From Candidatus Thalassarchaeaceae archaeon (GTDB taxonomy: Archaea; Thermoplasmatota; Poseidoniia; Poseidoniales; Thalassarchaeaceae): a stretch of 13,972 bases of DNA. The notes under the pieces were generated by a model. That model searched no databases and was not told where the DNA came from. It saw nothing but the letters and a program-made list of their open reading frames with translations. This document shows positions 6,157 to 13,800 of the stretch, in pieces (positions within the stretch are counted from its first letter, which is position 1; each line of letters opens with the position of its first letter). The position numbers and the translations under genes were made by a program. The stretch covers positions 19,167 through 33,138 of the forward strand of contig DUJH01000023.1 of the NCBI GenBank assembly GCA_013329905.1. Reading direction: 5' to 3'.

Positions 6157-8772
6157 TCAGCGCCGTCGACGAGCCGAGCGCGCTGCGGCTTCGACCACGT
6201 TATCGACTAGTCGAGGACTCCACCCTCGCAAGTCGGCGAGTTTATCGCGGTCTTTCTCAGTCAATGCGGCGACATCGGCTGCGTTCTCCACGCCAAGCAA
6301 ATTTACCATCTCCCGAGCCCTTGTTCGCCCGATTCCGCGAATGGAAACTAGGCCTAGAAGGTCAGCTCGACAGCCGTGGCGAACTCTTCTGTGAATCTCC
6401 CCTACGAATTCGATCAGAGCCTTGTGTTGAATCGGATCCATGCGTCGCAGTTCATCGTCATCAACGAGGATTTCTCTCATTGCGAAGAGTAGCCACTCGG
6501 CGAGGTCGACTCGGCTGCGAACATCTCCAGGTTGGACGCTCCAATTCTTCTCCAGATCCTCCATTCTCGATTCGTTGATCCAATCTTCGAGAACTAGTAC
6601 TCCTTTCATCCTCCTCTCGCTATCTGAATCGATGGGTTCCGAGAGGAATTCACGTTGATGTGAGTGGATGGCAGCGTGAATCCTCTCGATATCGTCCTTC
6701 CTCGGCCATAGGGCTAGGAAATCTGGGGTACAAGCAACGAGATGAATCAGGCTGAGTGGAGACACTTGATGGACATCATCAGTTCCGTTCATCACTCGCA
6801 TCGCACCTTGCAGTCCATCGTGGATCATCCTGCCAGAGATTGGATTCAGATAGAGTCGGGCGACTCTCTGGCCGAGAGCCGTAGCGGAGTAAGTCATTGA
6901 AGCGGAATCAGGTAGAATCGGCTCGGCAGTGACCCGCTGACTTGCCTTTGCGAAGCCGAAGATGGCCGGCCCCTTTCTTGCAGTTAGGCCGATGGGTGTA
7001 GGCGACTCAGACTTGGAAATCTCAAGCCCCGGAACGCTCGCGGTTGTCCGCGCCCATTCCGGCATCTCGTCCTGCCATTCCTCTGGTTCCTCCGGCACCT
7101 CTTCGCGTTGCTTGATTCGCGAGAGAACCTCCGCCGATTCTCCGTCTCTGGTAATCATTCCATTATCGGTAAGCCAACCGATTACATCGTCGAGTCGAGC
7201 ATCAAGCATCTGTTCTTCCATATGTGTGGCGAGGAAAGTTTCCGCGAAGAATCGAGTCACTGCATCCCTATCTCGGATCCCTCCAGTCGCCATTATAGAA
7301 AGCAGGTGAGTGAGCAAGGCTGGGTCTTCTTCTGGTCTCATCGCCGAGGGGTTGGCGAGTTTCGAGGTAACTTCTTCTGGCTCGCTTAGCATGTACATCT
7401 CGACGATGTTGAGCTCATCGCGCTCATCTTTAGCAAGAATCCAAGCATCGCCAGCATCGTCGTACTTTGGCCGACCAGCTCTACCGAGCATCTGCCTGAT
7501 TTCCATTACTGGCAGAGGCATCGAACCTCCGCCGGCTGAGCTCCAGCGGCGGTGGTCGCGGATGATTACCCGGCGTGCAGGTAGGTTGACTCCCTGAGCG
7601 AGCGTCGGTGTGGCAACAATTCCGAGCAGAATTCCTTCTCGAAAGGCTTCCTCGACGGTCTTTCGCTGGGTATGGGTCAGACCGGCGTGGTGGAAGGCGA
7701 CGCCTCCGCGGATGGCCTTAGCGAGGGCTCTACCCATCACGGAGGCGTCTTCTCGCCGAGTCATCTTCTCAGCAATGTTATCCCATTCCTCGGCGAGTTC
7801 GGCACTGTATCGCATCGAATCAGCCGCCAATTGTTTGCGGACGTGTTTGGACAGCTCCCGCGCTTCTTTTTGCGCCGATGCGCGCGAGTTGACGAAAACT
7901 AGCATCTGGCCACCACTAGAAACCGAATCGTCGAGGACTGATTGCAATCTCTTCGTAGTACGACCTTCGATTGTCCTCGGCTCTGGCCATTCTGTATGTT
8001 CTGGCCCGTCGATCCGATGGATTTTGACGTCCAATCCAGTGAGCGTACCAGAGTGTAATTGGATGGGCCTCCAGTCGGATTGAATGAGCCTAGCATCTAG
8101 CCAATCCGCCATTTCTTCGGCATTACCTACGGTTGCTGAGAGTGCGATGATCTGAGCCTCAGGCTGAGCATGACGAATCCTTGAGAGCAACACTTCGAGC
8201 GTTGGTCCGCGCGAAATGTCGTGCATTAGATGGAATTCGTCTGAGACGACTACACCTATCTTCTCCATCAATCCGTCTCGAGTTCGAAGCATCGAGTCGA
8301 GTTTCTCGCTCGTGCAAACTAGGATGTCAGATTCTTCGATTCCACTGTTTTCTCCGCTTCTGTCGCCGATGGCGATTCCGACTCGAAGGCCGACGAGTCC
8401 AGCCAGCTCACGTAATTCTTCGACCTTCTCTGACGCGAGCGCCTTCAGAGGAACGATGTAGAGTGCTCGCGCATCCTGCATATCGGTCATCAAGCGATGA
8501 ATCATTGTCAGATGCGCAACTAGTGATTTCCCGCTCGCGGTCGGTATCGTCAGCATGACATTCTGACCCGCGAGCGCATACGGAAGCGCCTCGCGCTGTG
8601 GTGGAAACAACTCCTCAACACCCCATTCTGAGCGAAGGTAATCGACGATTCGCGAGTCGACCGGCAGGTCCGCAAGACACACCTCAGGAAGGTCTTCACT
8701 GGCGGCCACGAACAAACTCTGAATCCGCCGTTCTAAAGGATGCCGAGAGGTAAGACAAGAAATCCAGTTCAT
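6157..8772 (-). CDS. hel308: ATP-dependent DNA helicase Hel308
   Basis: Hel308 is a superfamily 2, Ski2-like 3'-5' DNA helicase acting on stalled forks and recombination intermediates. Motifs in order: Q-motif region LFPPQREAL (55-63), Walker A IPTASGKS (76-83), DEFH box (178-181), SAT (212-214), motif IV LVFVNSR (291-297), motif V VATPTLAQGVNLPA (386-399) and motif VI QMLGRAGRPKYD (427-438). The winged-helix and ratchet domains follow, with HhH segment LVSIRGIGRTRAREMVNLLG (808-827) near the end. At 871 residues it is longer than the usual 700-750, mainly from an insertion at about 547-627. The start is uncertain: the family core begins near residue 31, and GTG codons at 8709 (giving MAASEDLP) and 8682 would shorten the N-terminus. 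It is followed by the Cgi121-like gene. Confidence 0.96.
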   Translation of the reverse strand: MNWISCLTSRHPLERRIQSLFVAASEDLPEVCLADLPVDSRIVDYLRSEWGVEELFPPQREALPYALAGQNVMLTIPTASGKSLVAHLTMIHRLMTDMQDARALYIVPLKALASEKVEELRELAGLVGLRVGIAIGDRSGENSGIEESDILVCTSEKLDSMLRTRDGLMEKIGVVVSDEFHLMHDISRGPTLEVLLSRIRHAQPEAQIIALSATVGNAEEMADWLDARLIQSDWRPIQLHSGTLTGLDVKIHRIDGPEHTEWPEPRTIEGRTTKRLQSVLDDSVSSGGQMLVFVNSRASAQKEARELSKHVRKQLAADSMRYSAELAEEWDNIAEKMTRREDASVMGRALAKAIRGGVAFHHAGLTHTQRKTVEEAFREGILLGIVATPTLAQGVNLPARRVIIRDHRRWSSAGGGSMPLPVMEIRQMLGRAGRPKYDDAGDAWILAKDERDELNIVEMYMLSEPEEVTSKLANPSAMRPEEDPALLTHLLSIMATGGIRDRDAVTRFFAETFLATHMEEQMLDARLDDVIGWLTDNGMITRDGESAEVLSRIKQREEVPEEPEEWQDEMPEWARTTASVPGLEISKSESPTPIGLTARKGPAIFGFAKASQRVTAEPILPDSASMTYSATALGQRVARLYLNPISGRMIHDGLQGAMRVMNGTDDVHQVSPLSLIHLVACTPDFLALWPRKDDIERIHAAIHSHQREFLSEPIDSDSERRMKGVLVLEDWINESRMEDLEKNWSVQPGDVRSRVDLAEWLLFAMREILVDDDELRRMDPIQHKALIEFVGEIHRRVRHGCRADLLGLVSIRGIGRTRAREMVNLLGVENAADVAALTEKDRDKLADLRGWSPRLVDNVVEAAARSARRRR

Positions 8773-8786
8773 AACTGAAAGTGAAC
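8768..8786 (-). promoter_or_regulatory. Candidate hel308 promoter/operator element shared with radA
   Basis: On the hel308 sense strand the sequence is GTTCACTTTCAGTTATGAA. Its first 14 bases are an exact copy (opposite orientation) of 1119-1132 upstream of radA, and its first 11 resemble the radA-oriented TTCACTTTCA at 1166-1175. It abuts and overlaps the first possible ATG. If it is a core promoter, translation would have to begin further inside the frame. Confidence 0.45.
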
Positions 8787-8818
8787 AACCATCTCAGGTC
8801 ATTGAACGGCAGTAATTT

Positions 8819-9295
8819 TCAGTTCCATCGATGATATGCAGGATGTCCTTCCTTCACCGCAACGAACAACCCTTCACCGGTTGCACAAACCTTGCCATCC
8901 GCCTCCAGTGTCATGCTCATCTGCGCCCTATCTTCGCCAAGTTCGACGACTTTTGCAGTAACCAAAAGTTCGCATCCAGTAGGTGTCGGTCTCCGTAATT
9001 TGATGTTGTAATTCGCAGTAACTGTGCACGGCGGCTCCGCATCTCCAGCTTGGTCCATCAGGGCAATCGCCGCCGCCCAATTCCCGTGACAATCCATCAA
9101 AGCGCCAATTATTCCACCGTTGACCATCCCTGGGAACGCTTGATGCTCAGACGAGGGCTCGAAGCGCATCACGAATCCATTCTCGCCTCGGAATGAGCGA
9201 ATCTGTAAGCCATCAGGGTTAGCCGGTCCGCAGCCGAAGCAGATCGAGTTGGGGGCGTGAGTTTCCTGAATTGAGAGTCCGTCGGGTGTGCTCAT
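8819..9295 (-). CDS. PaaI/4HBT-like hotdog-fold thioesterase
   Basis: The 158-residue protein fits a single hotdog domain that hydrolyses acyl-CoA or related thioesters in the cytoplasm. It starts with the signature CFGCGPANPDGLQI (19-32), common in this branch, with Cys19 and Cys22. The central helix segment FPGMVNGGIIGALMDCHGNWAA (54-75) matches HGGxxxxLxD except that Asn59 replaces the usual His; Asp68 is the likely catalytic acid. The strands TANYNIKLRRPTP and CELLVTAKVVELGEDRAQMSMTLEADGKVCATGEGLFV complete the fold. The natural substrate cannot be read from the sequence. It lies 46 bp upstream of hel308 on the same strand. A GTAGTATC-like stretch about 20-28 nt before the ATG suggests a leaderless mRNA. 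Confidence 0.88.
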   Translation of the reverse strand: MSTPDGLSIQETHAPNSICFGCGPANPDGLQIRSFRGENGFVMRFEPSSEHQAFPGMVNGGIIGALMDCHGNWAAAIALMDQAGDAEPPCTVTANYNIKLRRPTPTGCELLVTAKVVELGEDRAQMSMTLEADGKVCATGEGLFVAVKEGHPAYHRWN

Positions 9296-9404
9296 TGATC
9301 ATGCCAGGAGTGCGCGATACTACAACGATTACCCAGCCAACCTATCTCCGAACCCAGTCTTCTCTTGCCTAATCCTCTTATTGCGCCGGCACCACAGCCG
9401 AGCA
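9296..9404. promoter_or_regulatory. Divergent promoter region between thioesterase and deacylase genes
   Basis: I read these bases as the shared promoter of two divergent genes. On the minus strand GTTGTAGTATC (about 9314-9324) sits about 20-28 nt before the thioesterase ATG. On the plus strand CTTATTG (about 9378-9384) sits about 25 nt before the preferred TTG start of the deacylase. Both TATA assignments are weak and rest on spacing. Confidence 0.35.
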
Positions 9405-10760
9405 TTGGCAGATTCCGAGAAGACTCCTGAGCCCTCCGCCGAGGCTGGTGGTGACGTTCGTATACCGAGGGCTAAGAGGCGCCGCCATCAACCTGTAAAG
9501 GTATCAAATCAGATTCCAACGCGACGCCGAAAAGAGATTGAGAAGGCCCTCGAAGAGCCGACCAAGACCCCGAAGTCGTGGTCGCGCTCGAGCGATTGGA
9601 AATCTCACCGAATCGGCCGTAAATTAGTGAAACCCGGGACGATTAGACAACTCGATTATGATCTCATGGATGTCGAAATCGGTGAATCTTGGCCGATTCC
9701 GATTACGGTGATTCATGGTGCACGCCCCGGGCCGGTCGTGACTATCTCCGGGGCACTTCATGGCAACGAATTGGTCGGGCCGCTCGCCTTGACCTACTTA
9801 CAATCAGTAAGTATCATTGGTGAAGATAAGGCGATTGACCCAGCGGTAGTAGCCGGTACAATTCGCATCATTCCAATCGTCAATATGCCCGGCTACCGCC
9901 GAAGAAATCGCTACATGACCGACGGTCGTGATCTGAATCGCTTCTTCCCAGGGAAGGAGGATTCCAACACGACCTCACGCGTCGCGAATAGACTCTGGAC
10001 CGAGATATTCTCTACCAGCGATCACATCATCGATTTGCACACAGCAGCGCTCGGTCGCACCAATATGCCGCAAATCCGTGCAAATCTTGCCAATCGCTCG
10101 AGCAATCGAATCGCCCGTTCTTTTGGCATTGAGGTCATCCTTGACAGCGAGGGCCCAAAGGGCTCGTTGCGCAGGAGCGCTGATGACGTCGGAATCAGTT
10201 GCATCACATACGAAGGTGGTGGAGCCGATGAAGCCGACCCCGAATCAATCCAGATTGCGATGTATGGGATCTTGAATGTCCTACGAAGTCTCAAGGTGAT
10301 TCCTGGGTATCCGAGCAGGCCCCGATTCCGTCTTCTTGCATCTGGATCAGCGTGGATTCGCTCAGATTACGGAGGTCTGCTCGATGTGCTAACTCCGGCA
10401 GGATCGTGGGTCGAAGAGGACGAACTCGTTGCTACAGTCTCCGATCCTGAACATCCCGGCGTCTCCATGGAAATACACTCGCCGACCGCAGGACTACTCA
10501 TTTGCACCGCAACCCATCCCTTCGTAACTACGGGGACACCGATTGGTCATTTGTTGCCGATAATGAAGGGTGTGAAGACCGTGAAGCGGCGCCTCGATGA
10601 CGAGGGTGTGCTGGTGCTGAGTGGGGCGGATGGGGAGCCGCCGTGGCGCGATGACGATGAAATCGAAGATATCTCGGTCGATGGTGAATGGGAAGGTGGC
10701 TCGCCAGATGCGGAATGGGGAGAAAGTATGCGTGCTGCCGGTGAGGAAGAGGCCGATTAG
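9405..10760 (+). CDS. AstE/aspartoacylase-like zinc deacylase (M14-related)
   Basis: The protein belongs to the succinylglutamate desuccinylase/aspartoacylase group of zinc amidohydrolases, which release acyl groups from amino acids. Numbering from the TTG at 9405 (451 residues): GALHGNE gives zinc ligands His119 and Glu122, GRDLNRFFPG (174-183) is the substrate carboxylate region, DLHTA gives the third ligand His212, and YEGGG carries the likely catalytic Glu270. The C-terminal HSPTAGLLICTATHPFVTTGTPIGHLLPI is the usual barrel-sandwich domain. A basic N-terminal extension (about 20-75) and a very acidic C-terminal tail flank the enzyme. I chose TTG, giving MADSEKTPEP, because an in-frame GTG at 9288 would overlap the start of the divergent thioesterase and adds a region unlike protein. 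The substrate is unknown. Confidence 0.85.
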   Translation: MADSEKTPEPSAEAGGDVRIPRAKRRRHQPVKVSNQIPTRRRKEIEKALEEPTKTPKSWSRSSDWKSHRIGRKLVKPGTIRQLDYDLMDVEIGESWPIPITVIHGARPGPVVTISGALHGNELVGPLALTYLQSVSIIGEDKAIDPAVVAGTIRIIPIVNMPGYRRRNRYMTDGRDLNRFFPGKEDSNTTSRVANRLWTEIFSTSDHIIDLHTAALGRTNMPQIRANLANRSSNRIARSFGIEVILDSEGPKGSLRRSADDVGISCITYEGGGADEADPESIQIAMYGILNVLRSLKVIPGYPSRPRFRLLASGSAWIRSDYGGLLDVLTPAGSWVEEDELVATVSDPEHPGVSMEIHSPTAGLLICTATHPFVTTGTPIGHLLPIMKGVKTVKRRLDDEGVLVLSGADGEPPWRDDDEIEDISVDGEWEGGSPDAEWGESMRAAGEEEAD

Positions 10761-10804
10761 GCTTGAACCTGAATCACAGACTCAGTCACAAGATTCGAGA
10801 AAAT

Positions 10805-13800
10805 TCACTCTTCACTATCAGAGGATTCAGTCTCATCATCGGTTTCTGCAATAGATTGCTCGATCACTACGCTTGCGTCAAGCATTGGAGGTAGGTTTGA
10901 CTCCACAACCGGCGCAGCGACGACAGCCGTTGCACCGAGCATCGGGATCTCCTCCACCACAGCAGGAGTATTCTGACTGTGCTGGCTCAGGAGAGCGCTG
11001 AGGTCAGGTGCAGAAGGCAACTCTACCCCTCTGTGCTCAGGCGCGACACCGGGCGGGCGCTGATTGACCCGAAATTCTGCATAGGCATCAGCGACCATCT
11101 TGTTCTCGCGCATTTTCATGCCAGCTAATGAGACGCCTCCGACTATAGACAGCATCAGCAGCAGCAAGACGACGATACCAATGGTTGAGCCGAAGAAGTC
11201 AAACAATGACTCAAGGAAGGTCGGTGGCGGAATATACACCTCGACATCAACAACCCACTGCACCTCAGTGACGAATCCCGAATCAGTGATTGACACGTTC
11301 AGGTAACGCAGTGCATCTCCATTCTTACACAGAATCACGGCAAGATCCCAATCTTTCGATTCGCAATCGATTGCCTCAATAATCAATGTCTGACCATCAT
11401 CGCTCATATTTCCACTCAGCGCGACTCCTTCCATCTCCCAGACAACAGTCTTGCTGACCTCGGTCGGAATACCGTGCATATCGACGCGCAGCGTATCATT
11501 TACCGAGTCCCAAGAGACTGTTGCAGAAGTCTCAGGAGCTGTCAGAATGATTTCGCTGCGAATCAATGAATCATCTACCACATCATTGCAGTCATCATCC
11601 CAGCCATTCCATGTCTCCGACGCATCAGGGTTGATGCTCTCGATGAGGTCCTCACAATCCTCGAAGGCATAGAATCCGTCTTCATCACGGTCGTGATCGT
11701 AGACAAGAGGGTTGGACTTTGTATCGATGACCTCCTTTCCGTCAGTCATCCCGTCATCGTCCGAATCGGCGTCTTCTGGGTCGGTTGAGAGATTGTGGTA
11801 CTCGTCATAATCGCCGAGGCCATCATTGTCACTATCGCGCGCGTGGAAGTCCTCGTCGATCTCATCATCGCAATCATTGTCCTTCGAGTCGAGCATCTCA
11901 GGCAAGAACGGCGCGCGCTCTGAGTCATCATCCTGACAATCCTGGAACCAGTACCAGCCGTCGCCATCATCGTCGGGGTCGGCCCAGAGTGGATTCGACT
12001 CGTAGGTATTGACTTCGAGCCCATCGGGGAGCCCATCGCCATCGGTGTCGCCGTTGTAGGGATCAGAGGTCACATTGTGGAATTCGTCGTAATCGTCGAG
12101 TCCATCCGAGTCAGTATCAATATCCCAGAATCCATCATCCACAATTAAATCGCAATCGTTGTCCTTATCGTCTAATAATTCTGGAAGAGCTGGATTCCGA
12201 TACTCATCCTCGTCGTCGCAATCAAGGAACCAGTGGAATCCATCGGAGTCGGCATCGGGGTCGTAAGTCAATGGATCCGAGCCGTGAGTATTCACCTCGA
12301 CACCGTCGGTCAAGCCGTCATCATCAGTGTCATCATCTTCAAAATCAGTCCCGTGAACGTGGTACTCCGGCCAATCCTTCAGTCCATCGGAGTCACGGTC
12401 GGTGAAGTTGAAGCCCTCGTCTGTGACATCATCACAATCGTCGTCAATTCCATTCAATCTCTCGTAAGTCCCAGGATTTACATTTGGATTGTTGTCGTTA
12501 CAATCTTGGAAATGATAGAACAAATCATTGTCGGCGTCGGCATCGTAATCGAGTGGATCAGTACCCCAATAATTCACCTCGACGCCGTCGGACAAGCCAT
12601 CGTCGTCGCTGTCAGAATCTAGCGCGTCGGTGCCGTAGGTGTTGAGTTCCTGTTCGTCGGTCAAGCCATCGGTGTCCGAGTCAGACATCAGAGGGTCGGT
12701 GCCGTGAGTCATCACTTCGTCGTAATCTGAGAGTCCATCGTCGTCAGAGTCTGCATCGTATGGATCGGTGCCCCAAATCAGAGTCTCGTTTTCGTCAGAG
12801 AGTCCATCGTCGTCGTGATCAAAATCGATGTCGACTCCATGGAAAATCAGTTGCCATGAGTTCAGAGTTCCGTTATCTCCTGAACCGGCGTCTCGGACCT
12901 TCAATATCCATTCACCAAGGCTTGATTCACCCCAGTGATGAACGGTGTTAAACAACCAATTTGAGAAGTCATCATTAGCATCACCATTACTCTCAGCGAG
13001 CCAAGATTCCGTGCCATCAGGAGAGACAAGAACGATATCGAGATCACCGCGGTATGTGTGATTGATATCGACGATTACATCGACACTTTCGAGGGATAAT
13101 TCGACAGGAATATCGACAGGAAATTCGCTCCATGAGGAGTTGCCATCAGGGATGTCGAAATTCTCATAGTAAGGGCCGAAAGTCGCGTTCGTCTCGCTCT
13201 CAAGGGTCGTCCAATTTAGTGCCATTGAGACTGCTGCGCCCGCGTCAACAGCTCCGAATCCATACTTGTGCGAGACGTCATGACCTGCGCCATTGGTGTT
13301 CCAAGATGAATCGGCGAGGTCATTCATGCGTGCTGTTCGAAGCAATATCTCCTGCACATCGCGCCAGGTGAGGTCTTCGTTAGCGTCGTACATCAGTGCG
13401 ATGACTCCGGCGGCGAGAGGGGTTGCACTTGAGGTGCCGCCAAACGTGTGGGTGACATTGCCGCTGCCATTGTAACCGCCGCTTCCAGTGATGTCGGTTG
13501 TGGTGATTCCTTCGCCATCGCCATTGGAGTGGGCTGCAACTAGGATATTTGCTCCTGGCTCGGCATAGTATGATTGGTCACCTTCGTGTGTGATAGCGGT
13601 GACGGCGATTGTAAATCGGCTGTTAGCGTAGCCGTCTTTGTTGGCATTATCATCGCTGCCAAGCCCGTTTCCGGCGGCCCAAGTAATCGAATTGCCGAGG
13701 CCGCCGCGCCCCCAGTAAGCATCTTCCTCGAAGGCTGCGAGGGTCAATGGCCCCGGCCCTTCGAGCGTTGAACCGTCGTCCGAAGGACCCCAAGAATTCG

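Noticed and set aside
7610..8083. 157-codon plus-strand frame inside hel308
   Set aside because: It lies antisense to conserved Hel308 motifs and its composition (many Ser/Arg) follows from the opposite strand.
10761..10804. Possible bidirectional terminator between the convergent deacylase and subtilase genes
   Set aside because: I found no stable hairpin or T-rich run in the 44 bp; only a weak GAATC/GATTC pair with a long loop.
12233..12622. Plus-strand frame rich in Val/Ile with repeating segments that looks like a membrane protein
   Set aside because: It is the antisense reading of the Asp-rich repeats: GAC/GAT codons read backwards give Val/Ile, and the periodicity is inherited from the subtilase.
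11561..12826. Regularly spaced repeats considered as a CRISPR array
   Set aside because: The repeats are diverged, 282 bp or 69 bp long, lie in frame inside a protein, and have no constant repeat with unique spacers.
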